From contig NZ_MTSE01000004.1 of NCBI RefSeq assembly GCF_002154225.1, forward strand, positions 485,140 through 549,139: 64,000 nucleotides of DNA, read 5' to 3'. The stretch comes from Hymenobacter crusticola. GTDB taxonomy: Bacteria > Bacteroidota > Bacteroidia > Cytophagales > Hymenobacteraceae. A program made the position numbers and the translations under genes. Positions 49,735 through 59,275 of the stretch are shown here, one piece after another; the first letter of the stretch is position 1; the number at the start of each line of letters is the position of its first letter. Under the pieces are notes generated by a model. It was not told the origin of the DNA. It saw only the letters and a list, made by a program, of their open reading frames with translations, and ran no database searches.

Positions 49735-50176
49735 CTTTAAAGCCTACGCGCTTGGGGCGCAGGCCTTCAAAGTAATGCAAAGCTAGGCGGTAGCTGTCGA
49801 GCTTGAAGCCGGTAATAGTGCCCACGCACACGCGACTGATGTAGCTGTGTTGCCGAAATTCTTCGCGGGCGGCTACGTTGGAAAGGTGCACTTCTACCAC
49901 GGGCGTAGCAATGGCGGCAATAGCATCGGCCAGGGCGAGGCTGGTGTGCGTGAAAGCGCCGGCGTTCAGCACGATGCCGTGATACGTGAAGCCTACTTCG
50001 TGCAGCTTGTCGAGCAGTTCGCCTTCGTGGTTGCTCTGAAAGTATTCGAGTTGGATGTCGGGGAAGGTTTCCTGAAGTTCGGGAAAGTAAGCGTCGAAGG
50101 AGCGGGTGCCGTAGATGCCGGGCTCGCGGCGGCCGAGCAGGTTTAAATTGGGGCCGTTGATGATCAGAATCTGCAT
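49730..50176 (-). CDS. aroQ: Type II 3-dehydroquinate dehydratase
   Basis: This protein of about 148 aa has MQILIINGPNLNLLGRREPGIYG (active-site loop with Arg and Tyr), YFQSNHEGELLDKLHE, LNAGAFTHTSLALADAI, VEVHLSNVAAREEFRQHSY. It converts 3-dehydroquinate to 3-dehydroshikimate in aromatic amino-acid synthesis. Start ATG at 50176; the in-frame extension upstream is Pro/Ser-rich and not conserved. Confidence 0.95.
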   Translation of the reverse strand: MQILIINGPNLNLLGRREPGIYGTRSFDAYFPELQETFPDIQLEYFQSNHEGELLDKLHEVGFTYHGIVLNAGAFTHTSLALADAIAAIATPVVEVHLSNVAAREEFRQHSYISRVCVGTITGFKLDSYRLALHYFEGLRPKRVGFKV

Positions 50177-50429
50177 GGAGTAGGAGGAGCTAGGAGCTGG
50201 AGGCGAGGAGATAGTAGGCGGGCTACGCTCCCGAAGTAGATGAAACCTAGGTAGCAAAGGTCGGGGAACAAAAATTTCCGAGCTAGCTTTTCTGGCGCAC
50301 TTGCAGAAGAAGCCGTTAGGTTCTAATAATGTTCAGCGACCTTTGCCACCTGTACTTTACCCCGGAACAAGGAAGAAAGCCGCTTCACTTCTCGGCTTCG
50401 ACTTCCTAGCTCCCACCTCCTAGCTTCCC
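50166..50429. repeat. Short-period inverted repeat arms between aroQ and xerD
   Basis: AGGAGCTAGGAGCTGGAG (about 50186-50203) is mirrored by CCTAGCTCCCACCTCCTAGC (50406-50425), separated by about 200 bp that contain no gene. The region is a divergent promoter space, and the arms resemble the other short-unit intergenic repeats in style but not sequence. Confidence 0.4.
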
Positions 50430-50434
50430 CAATA

Positions 50435-51334
50435 GTGAACTGGTCCGTTAGCATCAAGCAATTCGAAGGCTACCTGCAACTCGAAAAATCGTTGTCGCCT
50501 AACTCCGTAGAAGCCTACGTGCGCGACATTCACAAGCTGCGCCAGTACCTAGAAATCTCGAAGCTGCCCGCTGGACCGGAGAAAGTGACCACGCGCCTGC
50601 TGCGCGACTTTCTTGCCTGGCTCGGCGAGCTAGGGATGAGCGCCACCTCGCAGGCGCGCACGCTCTCGGGCATTAAGGCATTCTACAACTTCCTGATTAT
50701 GGAAGATTTGCTACTGCTCGATCCCACCGACACGCTGGAAGCACCCAAGATCGGACGCAAGCTGCCCGACACGCTGAGCTACGAGGAAATCACGCAGTTG
50801 CTGGAGGCCATTGACATGAGCACCAACGAAGGCACTCGCAACCGCGCCATCATTGAGGTGCTGTACTCCTCGGGCCTGCGCGTGTCGGAGCTAACGGAGC
50901 TGCGCCTCTCCAACCTGTACGTTGAGCAAGGCTTCGTGCGCGTGACGGGCAAGGGCAACAAGGAGCGCCTCGTGCCCATCGGCCGCGACGCCCTCAAGCA
51001 CCTAGGTTTTTACCTCTCGGGTGTCCGGACACACCTCGAAATCAAGCCGGGCAATGAAGATATTGTGTTCCTGAACAGACGTGGCGCGGGTTTGTCGCGC
51101 ATCATGGTGTTCAACATCATCAAGGACCTAGCAGCCCGGGCCGGCATCCGCAAAACGATTAGCCCGCACACCTTTCGCCACTCATTTGCCACTCACCTCA
51201 TCGAAGGCGGCGCCGACCTGCGGGCCGTGCAGGAGATGCTAGGTCATGAAAGCATCACCACCACCGAAATCTACACCCACCTCGACCGCGACTACCTCAA
51301 GCAAGTCATTACGGAGTTTCACCCGCGGAGCTAG
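50435..51334 (+). CDS. xerD: Site-specific tyrosine recombinase XerD
   Basis: The 299-aa recombinase has an N-terminal SAM-like core-binding domain (about 5-90) and a catalytic domain with the full set: Arg in SSGLRVSEL (near 149), Lys in TGKGNKERLVPI, HTFRHSFATHL (His, Arg), GHESITTTEIYTH and nucleophile Tyr in IYTHLDRDYL. It resolves chromosome dimers at dif with XerC. Start is GTG. FtsK, its usual partner, lies 2.7 kb away in the same direction. Confidence 0.93.
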   Translation: MNWSVSIKQFEGYLQLEKSLSPNSVEAYVRDIHKLRQYLEISKLPAGPEKVTTRLLRDFLAWLGELGMSATSQARTLSGIKAFYNFLIMEDLLLLDPTDTLEAPKIGRKLPDTLSYEEITQLLEAIDMSTNEGTRNRAIIEVLYSSGLRVSELTELRLSNLYVEQGFVRVTGKGNKERLVPIGRDALKHLGFYLSGVRTHLEIKPGNEDIVFLNRRGAGLSRIMVFNIIKDLAARAGIRKTISPHTFRHSFATHLIEGGADLRAVQEMLGHESITTTEIYTHLDRDYLKQVITEFHPRS

Positions 51335-51391
51335 GTGGACGCCTAACGAAGTAGCGGAGAATGAAGTAAGGAGTTGATTATTAGCGCGTAA

Positions 51392-51811
51392 CTACTTTTT
51401 TTCCTGGCAGGACCTGAGCCATTCCTGAGCTTCTTCTACTTGACGGAAGATCTGGAGCTCAAAAGGAACTTGCTCCGGGTGACGCATAGCAACGGTCGTG
51501 ATGTCGGCGTTGGCATCAGCGGGCATCACGTGCGCCACGTAGCGCAGGCCTAGGGTTGTGGCCTGCGGAACCCACTCCTGTTGCAGCCACTCGATGGAGT
51601 CAAACCACGGACCTACGAGCTGGCTGTTGTCGTTGAGCAGGTAAGGCGCGTGGGTGATGCGCAGTACTTCAAGCGTTTGGGTAGCACCGCGGGTAGCATC
51701 TTGGCTATTAATGAAACCCTTCCAGGTAGCTCGTAGCCAATGGTTAACCTCGTCGTATTCGTTTGTGCAAGTGTCCTGCGAACTGCTAAAAGTAAGGGTA
51801 TGATGAAGCAT
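51392..51811 (-). CDS. Hypothetical protein, STAS/SpoIIAA-like fold
   Basis: This protein of about 139 aa (MLHHTLTFSSSQDTCTNEYDEVNHWLRATWKGF) shows the pattern of small Bacteroidota STAS-like proteins: strand, GPWFDSIEWLQQEWVPQATTLGLRYVAHVMPAD, then FELQIFRQVEEAQEWLRS at the C terminus. No catalytic motif. ATG at 51811 was chosen since the longer frame adds unrelated hydrophobic sequence. Function unknown. Confidence 0.65.
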   Translation of the reverse strand: MLHHTLTFSSSQDTCTNEYDEVNHWLRATWKGFINSQDATRGATQTLEVLRITHAPYLLNDNSQLVGPWFDSIEWLQQEWVPQATTLGLRYVAHVMPADANADITTVAMRHPEQVPFELQIFRQVEEAQEWLRSCQEKK

Positions 51812-52033
51812 GTTATAAATACAAAAAGCTACTGTGCAGCCTTTGGTATAGGCTGAAAAAGCAGAATAGATCCTTAGGCCGAATACATTGCTAGCTACAG
51901 ACAAGACAAAGTGAACGGGGTTGCCGAAGTAGCACCGCCGGAAGGAAAATATAAAAATACTAGTTCGTGCATAAAGCAAAAGCTCGACAGGATAGAATGA
52001 TTTCAATGAAGGGAGTCGCTAAAAGCTGGCTGC

Positions 52034-52041
52034 TACCTTTG
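52034..52041 (+). promoter_or_regulatory. Candidate -7 box for the membrane protein gene
   Basis: TACCTTTG matches TAnnTTTG 17 bp before the ATG at 52059. The region is otherwise AT-rich; no TTG at -33. Confidence 0.4.
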
Positions 52042-52058
52042 TCGCAACCTGCCGAGTT

Positions 52059-53792
52059 ATGTCTATTTCTTCTCGTTTTTCATCGCCACTGCTGCTAGCG
52101 CTGTTGGGGTTGCTGGTGTTTCTGTTGCCCTACTTGGTGCTAGGCCCCCGGAGCTACGCCATCATCGACGATAACCTAGATGCGGAAATCAGTATTCCGT
52201 ACTTGCTCACGCACCATCATCTCACCCTCGACTACCGACCCAGTGCCATGGTGCAGCCCATCATGAACGGGTTGCCGCGCAACGCGTTACGCTCGGGGCT
52301 GAGCATCACCATGCCTTTGTTTGCCGCGTTGCCGCCGCTGTGGGCTTACCTAGGACATCAGGTGCTCGTGCGACTGCTGGGGCTGCTTGGCATGTACGCG
52401 CTGCTCCGCCGCCACTTCTTCTCTGGTGCCGAAGCACGCAGCCAATGGCTAGCGGCGGGAGTAGCGCTGGCCTGGGCCGTGCTACCGCTTTACGTCATCT
52501 ACGGCCTCTCGGTAGCTGGGCAGCCGTGGCTGCTGCTAGCTCTGCTGAACTTGCGCCAAGGCCCCGGCCGCTGGACCGACTGGCTGCTGATTATTTTGTT
52601 CCCGCTTTGGTCAATGTTCGTGTTCGTGGGGCCGTTTGTGGTGGCCGGCATGGTAGGACTGCTGCTCTGGCATGCATGGCAGGGCAGGGGCGTAGCGTGG
52701 CGCGTAGTGGCTGGGCTAGTGCTGCTCACGGTCGTGTACGTGATAGTCGAGTACCCGCTGTTTTATTCCTTGCTGGTTGCCAAGCAGTTTGTGCCGCACC
52801 GCTTAGCGTTTAACCTAGCTCAGCTAGGTCCGCACGGCTGGCGAGCGGGGCTGAAGAGTGCCGCTCAGTACTTTTTAATGGGGCAGTACCATGCGAGCCT
52901 GTTCTTTCGCGGCGCGGCTTTGCTGGCAGTGGGTGCGGCACTCGTATCGGTGCCGGCCGCCGGGCGGCGCACGTTGGGCCGAGAGGTGTTGCCGCTGCTC
53001 ACGGTGCTGGCCGGCGTGGCTTTGTTCTGCGGCTTCTACCCGCAACTCGTTGAGGTGGTGCAAGACCGCGTGCCGGCGCTTCGCACCTTCAACCTGAGCC
53101 GCTTCCATTTTCTGACGCCGCTGCTCTGGTTTGTGGTGTTGGTGCTCTGCCTGCGCCGACTGCCTAGCGCTAGGTTGCGGGGGGCATTGGTGGGCTTGCA
53201 ACTGCTCATCGGGCTGGCCATGAATGCCGAATGGATGGCTAACCTACGCTCACTAGCTGGCCACGCCCGCCCAAGCGAACCTAGCTACCAAGCATTCATT
53301 GCGCCGCGGCTGTTTGCGGCTGTGCAACGCTCCATTCGGCAGCAAACGGGGCAAGAGCCAGCTCAATACCGCGTTGCCTGCCTGGGTCTGCCGCCCAGCG
53401 TGGCCCAACTCAACGGCTTCTACACACTGGACAGCTACCAGAACAATTACCCTCTTGCGTACAAGCGCCAGTTTCGGCCCCTCATTGCGGGGGAGCTAGC
53501 CAAGAGCCCCGTGCTGCGTATCTATTTCGACGACTGGGGCAACCGCTGCTACCTCCTATCGGCCGAGCTAGGCAAGAACTTTCGCGTGCCGGCGTTACCT
53601 ACCCGCACCGTGCAAGATTTTGCTTTCGACGCGGCGGCTTTCCGGCGGCTAGGCGGGCGCTACGTGCTGTCGGCCGCGCGACTAGCTACACCGGAGCGGA
53701 GCGGCCTGCGTTTAGTAAGCCGGTTTCAAGACCCAACTAGTTACTGGCAGTTGTATCTTTATTCGGCGGAGCGTAACGGAGTAGCCGAGTAA
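52059..53792 (+). CDS. Polytopic membrane protein, DUF6044-like
   Basis: This 577-aa protein has about ten hydrophobic segments in the first 380 residues and a soluble C-terminal part (about 400-577). Its start SSPLLLALLGLLVFLLPYLVLG, DDNLDAEISIPYLLTHHHLTL and NGLPRNALRSGLSI resembles DUF6044-type proteins of Gram-positive and Bacteroidota genomes. These are thought to be glycosyltransferase-C-like enzymes or flippases in cell-surface glycan building, but no reaction is known to me. Confidence 0.7.
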   Translation: MSISSRFSSPLLLALLGLLVFLLPYLVLGPRSYAIIDDNLDAEISIPYLLTHHHLTLDYRPSAMVQPIMNGLPRNALRSGLSITMPLFAALPPLWAYLGHQVLVRLLGLLGMYALLRRHFFSGAEARSQWLAAGVALAWAVLPLYVIYGLSVAGQPWLLLALLNLRQGPGRWTDWLLIILFPLWSMFVFVGPFVVAGMVGLLLWHAWQGRGVAWRVVAGLVLLTVVYVIVEYPLFYSLLVAKQFVPHRLAFNLAQLGPHGWRAGLKSAAQYFLMGQYHASLFFRGAALLAVGAALVSVPAAGRRTLGREVLPLLTVLAGVALFCGFYPQLVEVVQDRVPALRTFNLSRFHFLTPLLWFVVLVLCLRRLPSARLRGALVGLQLLIGLAMNAEWMANLRSLAGHARPSEPSYQAFIAPRLFAAVQRSIRQQTGQEPAQYRVACLGLPPSVAQLNGFYTLDSYQNNYPLAYKRQFRPLIAGELAKSPVLRIYFDDWGNRCYLLSAELGKNFRVPALPTRTVQDFAFDAAAFRRLGGRYVLSAARLATPERSGLRLVSRFQDPTSYWQLYLYSAERNGVAE

Positions 53793-53976
53793 CTGCGTAA
53801 ATTAACTTGCGCGGCTGCTTCAGCAGCCGGTGGTAGTATGGCCATAATTGGCTAGTATCGCTATGTTGCTGTTGGTAAACAAAGAAGGCTTCTGCTGGCT
53901 AAGTATACACCCGCAATTTGTACGGAGCATAGATTTTCTAGCTACTTACTCAGCTGACCTCTTACCCAGTTACTCC
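53776..53976. repeat. GAGTAAC-type repeats, copies 7 and 8
   Basis: GTAACGGAGTAGCCGAGTAAC begins inside the last codons of the preceding gene (53776-53796), and TACTTACTCAGCTGACCTC with CCCAGTTACTCC lies at 53943-53976. The arms are inverted over about 150 bp. Confidence 0.45.
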
Positions 53977-53987
53977 TTGGAAATAGC

Positions 53988-53995
53988 TAGATTTG
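53988..53995 (+). promoter_or_regulatory. Candidate -7 box for ftsK
   Basis: TAGATTTG matches TAnnTTTG 18 bp before the ATG at 54014. It follows directly after an intergenic repeat arm. Confidence 0.4.
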
Positions 53996-54013
53996 GCTTT
54001 TTGGTGCGTGAGA

Positions 54014-56995
54014 ATGGCTAAAAACACATATAAACAGAATACGACCCCGCCAAGCCGGAACAACGAAGCACGGCCCGCGCGCAGCACAGCGCGCCCGGCG
54101 GAGGAGCCCGTACGTGAGCCTCGGCGTAACGAGGCTAGCCCGCGGCCCACAGCAGCGAAATCAGCTGCGGCAAAGGCAACGAAACCGCCGCGGCGGCCCC
54201 TGAATTTGCCAACCGTGTCGTTCAACGGCCTGTTCGGCTTCCTGCGCGACCGGCGTTTTCAGCTCTTTTTGGGCTTCTTCTTTCTGCTCGGTTCCATCTA
54301 CTTGACCATCGCCTTCGTGTCGTTTGTGTTCACCGGACACTCCGACCAGAGCGTGGTAGAGGGGGTGAGCAGTACGCAGGTAAAAGAAGCGGGGCAGGAA
54401 TCCGGCAACTGGCTAGGGTTAGTCGGTGCGATCCTAGCGCAAGTATTGATTTACAAAGGCTTCGGGGTAGCGGCTTTCGCCGTGATTCCCGTCGTTTTCT
54501 TCCTGGGCTACAAGATCGTTTTCCGCCGGCCTAGCGTGTCGTTGAGCTACGTGCTAGCCCTGTGCCTCTTCTCGATGGTGTGGCTTAGTCTGTTGCTCGG
54601 CTACGTGGTGCTGAGCCTGGAAGCACCCGATTCCGATCCAGCACTAGCGCATAGCCTCGATTTTCTGAGTGGAGGCGTTGGCTACGAAACGGCCCTGTGG
54701 CTTGATAGCCTCATTGGGTGGGGCACAGTGCTGCTGCTGGCTTTCCTGCTAATTTCCTTTGTAGTATTCTTCTTTAACGTGACGAGCCTGAACCTACAGC
54801 GCTCCACGGTCGATGAAGAGGAAGACTCTGCCGACGCCCAAGATACCTACGAGCGGACAGGCCTAGGTGTAAACCACGCCGCCAACCCCACGGCTTCGCT
54901 CGAAAGCCTAGCGCCGGAAGAAGCGGAAGCACCCGCCGAAATGACGCTGCGCCGGGTAGGACCTGTCGCCTCATCGGCGCCAATTGCTCGTCCCCAACCG
55001 CAAGTCGAAGCTTTCGAGGAAGACGAGGAGGACCTAGACGAAGAGGAAGACGATGACGACATGCCCGTGGCTACTACCGGGCCGGTTAGCAAACCTGCTT
55101 TCAGCGTAGCGGCCGCTACCACGGCCCCCGTGGCAACGGCTACTGCGGTAGCCGCCGGTGCTGCCTCGGTGCCGCTGTCGGTAGCGCCAACTGCAACGGC
55201 GATTTCTACTATTGCTGCCGCTGCCCCTAGCGGGCCTAGTTTCTCCATCGAGGCGCCCGTCGTGGAGCCGCCCGTGGCTGTAGCGCCGCGTGTGCCCACG
55301 CCGTTGTCGCTGGCGGACCTAGCCGATTCGGATGCGCCGCTGCCCGCCCCCACCATGCGCGATACACCCACGCCCGCCTTGGAGATAGAGGTAACCCCCG
55401 GCGAGCTAGACCCCGCCGCTGGCGCCGACATGGCTGCTATTGCCGAAGCTGACGAGGAAGCGGAGGTGATGCCCACCGTCAACTACGACCCCACGCTGGA
55501 CCTGCCGCGCTATCAGTTCCCGACCCTAGAGCTGCTGAATGACTATGGCGTTGCTAGGGCGCAGGTAACGAAAGAAGAGTTAGAGGCCAACAAAGACCGT
55601 ATTGTAGAGACCCTAGGTCATTACAGTATTGCCATTGCTAGCATCAAGGCCACTATTGGCCCAACCGTGACACTCTACGAGATTGTGCCGGAAGCCGGTA
55701 TTCGTATTTCGAAGATCAAGAGCCTGGAAGATGATATTGCCCTAAGCCTCGCGGCCCTAGGTATTCGTATTATCGCCCCGATTCCTGGCAAAGGCACCAT
55801 CGGTATTGAGGTGCCGAACACGAAAAAGGAGATGGTGAGCATCCGCTCGGTGTTCAGCACCGACAAATTCGTGAACACCGAAATGGACCTGCCAGTGGCC
55901 TTCGGGCGCACCATCACGAACGAAGTGTTTGTGGCTGACCTGGCCAAGATGCCGCACTTGCTCATGGCTGGTGCTACGGGCCAAGGTAAATCGGTGGGCC
56001 TGAACGTGATTCTGGCGTCGCTGCTTTACAAGCGCCATCCTTCGCAGCTGAAGTTTGTGCTCGTCGACCCCAAAAAGGTGGAGCTGAGTATCTTCAACAA
56101 GATTGAGCGCCACTTCCTAGCCAAGCTGCCCGATACTGAGGAAGCCATCATCACCGACACCAAGAAGGTGGTGAACACATTGAATTCGCTGTGCATGGAG
56201 ATGGACCGGCGCTATGATCTGTTAAAAGATGCGGGCTGCCGCAACCTCAAAGAGTACAACCGCAAGTTTGTGGAGCGTCGCTTGAACCCCAAGAAAGGTC
56301 ACCGCTTCATGCCCTTCATCGTGCTGGTTATCGACGAGCTAGCCGATCTGATGATGACGGCCGGTAAGGAGGTAGAAACGCCGATTGCCCGCCTTGCCCA
56401 GCTAGCTCGTGCTATTGGTATTCACCTCATTGTGGCCACGCAGCGCCCGTCGGTGAACGTAATTACCGGTATCATCAAGGCTAACTTCCCGTGCCGGATC
56501 TCCTTTAAAGTGACCTCGAAAATTGACTCGCGTACAATCCTCGACACCGGCGGCGCCGACCAACTGGTAGGGCAGGGGGACATGCTGTTCTCAGCCGGCT
56601 CCGACCTGATCCGGGTGCAGTGCGCCTTTATCGACACGCCTGAGGTCGACCGCTTGTGCGACTATATCGGTGAGCAGCAAGGGTACCCCGACGCGTATGC
56701 CCTACCCGAAGTGGCCGGCGAAGACGGCGGCAATGGCGGTGGCGAAGACTTCGACCCGTCCGACCGCGACAGTATGTTTGAAGAGGCAGCCCGCGTGATT
56801 GTAACGCACCAACAGGGCAGCACCTCGCTGCTCCAGCGCCGCTTAAAGCTAGGATATAACCGCGCCGGTCGCCTCATCGACCAACTTGAGCACGCCGGAA
56901 TCGTAGGACCTTTTGAGGGTAGCAAAGCCCGCGAAGTGCTCATTCCAGACGAGTATAGTTTGGAACAGTTATTGAACAATCTCCCGAAAAGTTAG
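54014..56995 (+). CDS. ftsK: DNA translocase FtsK
   Basis: This protein of about 993 aa has a basic, Pro-rich N terminus, four or five membrane segments (about 75-250) and a long acidic and Ala/Pro/Thr-rich linker (about 260-490). The motor domain has Walker A GATGQGKSVGLN (about 655-666), Walker B VLVIDELADLM and ATQRPSVNVITG. A C-terminal winged-helix gamma domain follows (RRLKLGYNRAGRLIDQLEHAGIVGP). It pumps chromosome DNA at the septum. ATG at 54014 (MAKNTYKQN) was preferred to an upstream TTG. Confidence 0.95.
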   Translation: MAKNTYKQNTTPPSRNNEARPARSTARPAEEPVREPRRNEASPRPTAAKSAAAKATKPPRRPLNLPTVSFNGLFGFLRDRRFQLFLGFFFLLGSIYLTIAFVSFVFTGHSDQSVVEGVSSTQVKEAGQESGNWLGLVGAILAQVLIYKGFGVAAFAVIPVVFFLGYKIVFRRPSVSLSYVLALCLFSMVWLSLLLGYVVLSLEAPDSDPALAHSLDFLSGGVGYETALWLDSLIGWGTVLLLAFLLISFVVFFFNVTSLNLQRSTVDEEEDSADAQDTYERTGLGVNHAANPTASLESLAPEEAEAPAEMTLRRVGPVASSAPIARPQPQVEAFEEDEEDLDEEEDDDDMPVATTGPVSKPAFSVAAATTAPVATATAVAAGAASVPLSVAPTATAISTIAAAAPSGPSFSIEAPVVEPPVAVAPRVPTPLSLADLADSDAPLPAPTMRDTPTPALEIEVTPGELDPAAGADMAAIAEADEEAEVMPTVNYDPTLDLPRYQFPTLELLNDYGVARAQVTKEELEANKDRIVETLGHYSIAIASIKATIGPTVTLYEIVPEAGIRISKIKSLEDDIALSLAALGIRIIAPIPGKGTIGIEVPNTKKEMVSIRSVFSTDKFVNTEMDLPVAFGRTITNEVFVADLAKMPHLLMAGATGQGKSVGLNVILASLLYKRHPSQLKFVLVDPKKVELSIFNKIERHFLAKLPDTEEAIITDTKKVVNTLNSLCMEMDRRYDLLKDAGCRNLKEYNRKFVERRLNPKKGHRFMPFIVLVIDELADLMMTAGKEVETPIARLAQLARAIGIHLIVATQRPSVNVITGIIKANFPCRISFKVTSKIDSRTILDTGGADQLVGQGDMLFSAGSDLIRVQCAFIDTPEVDRLCDYIGEQQGYPDAYALPEVAGEDGGNGGGEDFDPSDRDSMFEEAARVIVTHQQGSTSLLQRRLKLGYNRAGRLIDQLEHAGIVGPFEGSKAREVLIPDEYSLEQLLNNLPKS

Positions 56996-57105
56996 AAGTA
57001 AGTACAGAACATACCGCTTGAGCCCGTAGTTTAGTACTGTTAGCTTAAACTAATGGCTCGTCACTTATGTCTTACTGCTTACTTAGCCAACACCACCCTT
57101 TTGTA

Positions 57106-57750
57106 ATGAAGAAAACCATCGCCCTGCTCCTGCTCTCGGCTTCTCTCATCACTTCCGCCTCAGCTCAGCAGGACCCCAAAGCAGGTAAGATTTTAGATCA
57201 GATGAGCGCTAAATATCAGGCGCTGAATGCTTTTAAGGCTACTTTCACGCAAACGTTAGAAAACGACGCGGCGAAGGTAAAAGACAATATAACTGGCGAC
57301 ATTACCGTGAGCGGCCAGAAGTACCACCTTAAAATGAACGGGCAGGAGGTCATCAACAACGGCAAAACCGTGTGGACCTACATGAAGGCGGAAAACGAGG
57401 TAAACATCTCCGACTACGACCCTGACGAGCAAGATATTTCGCCTTCTCAGATCTATACGCTCTACAAAAAAGGATATAAGTATACCTACGTGCAGGAAAC
57501 CAAAGAAGCTGGTGAGCCCTGCGACATCATTGAACTCTCTCCCGAAGACCGCACAAACCAAATCTATAAAGTGCGCATGACGGTGAGTAAAGCTGATAAA
57601 TCGGTGAAAAGCTGGAAGATGTTCAAGAAAAATGGCAATCGTTACACGGTGGCTATCAAGAAGTTCCAACCCAACCCGCCTGTCGATGCCACGACCTTTG
57701 CCTTTGACAAAGCCAAGTACAAAGGCGTAAAGGTTATCGACCTCCGCTAA
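57106..57750 (+). CDS. lolA: LolA-like outer-membrane lipoprotein carrier
   Basis: This protein of about 214 aa has a signal peptide (MKKTIALLLLSASLITSASAQ) and a LolA-type fold: ILDQMSAKYQALNAFKATFTQTLENDAA, YHLKMNGQEVINNGKTVWTYM, DEQDISPSQIYTLYKKGYKY. Such proteins ferry lipoproteins across the periplasm. Start ATG at 57106 places the signal peptide first. It follows ftsK by 110 bp, an arrangement also seen in other Bacteroidota. A terminator follows. Confidence 0.9.
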   Translation: MKKTIALLLLSASLITSASAQQDPKAGKILDQMSAKYQALNAFKATFTQTLENDAAKVKDNITGDITVSGQKYHLKMNGQEVINNGKTVWTYMKAENEVNISDYDPDEQDISPSQIYTLYKKGYKYTYVQETKEAGEPCDIIELSPEDRTNQIYKVRMTVSKADKSVKSWKMFKKNGNRYTVAIKKFQPNPPVDATTFAFDKAKYKGVKVIDLR

Positions 57751-57769
57751 GTTGTCGCTGACGATTTGT

Positions 57770-57808
57770 CCGGCCCGCTTTCGCTTCGTGCGAGAGCGGG
57801 CCGGTTTT
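57770..57808 (+). terminator. Terminator after lolA
   Basis: CCGGCCCGCT(T)TCGC and GCGA(G)AGCGGGCCGG form a stem of about 14 bp around TTCGT, followed by TTTTGTTT. Confidence 0.8.
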
Positions 57809-57976
57809 GTTTACACGAAACCTAGGTAGGGGAACTTGCCCTTCGTTAATACCCAAGAAAATTAGGCCCAAGCTTTGAAGCGTAGGCAGTTGAGGGGATG
57901 CATCATTGCCAACAGCAGGTTGTTGGGAGTGACAGGGCAACCTAGGTTGATTCAATAAGTGTTACGCTATCGTTCT

Positions 57977-59275
57977 ATGCAAGAAGATTTTATCCACTAT
58001 ATCTGGCAGCATCAATACTTTGACAAAACTAGTTTACAAACCGAAGCCGGTGAGCCGGTAACGGTGCTGCGCCCTGGCAACCGCAACGCCGATGCTGGAC
58101 CCGACTTCCTAGGCGCGCGCTTGCAGATAGGGGAAGTGGAGTGGAATGGCGCCGTCGAGATTCACTTGAGTGCGTCCGACTGGCCGCGTCATCAGCATCA
58201 AACCGACCCTAAGTACGACCAGGTGGTACTACACGTAGTGCACACCGCCGACCACGCCGTGCGCCGCACCAACGGCACGCTGGTGCCAACCCTGGCTTTG
58301 GCGTCGCGTATTGCACCAGAACTGCTACAGCGGTATCAAGCCTTGCTGACGGTTACGCCCGCCACGCTGCCTTGTGCGTCGTTTTTGCCTCAGGTTCCGA
58401 CAATTACGCGCACTATGATGGTGGAACGAGCCTTGCTAGAGCGGGTGGAGCAAAAGGCTGCGAGCATCGAAGCCCTGCATCAGCAGCTAGGCGGCGACTG
58501 GGAAGCTACTACCTATCATGCGTTGATGGTGGCCTTTGGTTTTCAGAAGAATAGTGAGCCATTGGCCCGTCTGGCGAAGGCACTACCCCTGAGTATTGTA
58601 CGGCGCCACCGCCACGATGCGCGCCAGCTTGAAGCCGTCGTTTTTGGACAGGCAGGCTTTTTAAGTGAAACCATCGAAACGGAGAATGACCACTACCTTG
58701 CGGGCTTGCGAAACGAGTATGCCTTTTTGGCTCACAAGTATAACTTAGCTGCCACCGCCTTGCCCACCCACGCTTGGAACTTCTTGCGCCTGCGCCCCGC
58801 CAACTTCCCGACGGTGCGCCTAGCCCAGCTGACCGCGCTACTGCACGCCCGTCCCGCCCTGTTCGACGCTTTGCTTACCGCCGCTGACGTGCTGACGCTA
58901 GAACAGTTTTTTGCAGCGCCGCTGCCGGAATACTGGCGCGAGCATTACCGACCGGGGCGTGCGGGCAAGGTAGCCATGCTAGGTCGGAGTAGCGCACAGC
59001 TGCTCATTATCAATGTAGTAGTGCCACTGCGGGTGGCGTATGCGCGCTACGTAGGTCAGCCGGAGCTCACGGAAAGCGCCGTGGCCTTGCTGAATCAGCT
59101 GCCCGCCGAGCGCAACCATCTCACGGAGCCCTACGAAGCCTTGCGCTTCAGCCACCGTAGCGCCGCTGACTCGCAAGGGTTGCTAGCCCTAGGTCGCAAC
59201 TACTGCGAGCCACGCCAGTGTTTGCGCTGCGCCATCGGCAGCCACGTTTTGCGGCAAAACAAAGTGGTGCAGTGA
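57977..59275 (+). CDS. DUF2851 family protein
   Basis: This protein of about 432 aa starts MQEDFIHYIWQHQYFDK, then TEAGEPVTVLRPGNRNADAGPDFLGARLQIGEVEWNGAVEIHLSASDWPRHQH. The latter block (GRxNxDAGPDF, W.G.VEIH) is the DUF2851 signature, with conserved acidic residues reminiscent of nucleases. The C-terminal part has a Cys-containing end (NYCEPRQCLRCAIGS). Biochemical function unknown. ATG at 57977 was taken as start. It overlaps the next gene by 4 bp (GTGA). Confidence 0.85.
   Translation: MQEDFIHYIWQHQYFDKTSLQTEAGEPVTVLRPGNRNADAGPDFLGARLQIGEVEWNGAVEIHLSASDWPRHQHQTDPKYDQVVLHVVHTADHAVRRTNGTLVPTLALASRIAPELLQRYQALLTVTPATLPCASFLPQVPTITRTMMVERALLERVEQKAASIEALHQQLGGDWEATTYHALMVAFGFQKNSEPLARLAKALPLSIVRRHRHDARQLEAVVFGQAGFLSETIETENDHYLAGLRNEYAFLAHKYNLAATALPTHAWNFLRLRPANFPTVRLAQLTALLHARPALFDALLTAADVLTLEQFFAAPLPEYWREHYRPGRAGKVAMLGRSSAQLLIINVVVPLRVAYARYVGQPELTESAVALLNQLPAERNHLTEPYEALRFSHRSAADSQGLLALGRNYCEPRQCLRCAIGSHVLRQNKVVQ

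Noticed and set aside
54847..55482. 211-codon antisense frame in ftsK, Ser/Ala/Gly-rich.
   Set aside because: It is the reverse of the Ala/Glu/Pro-rich FtsK linker and has no independent features.
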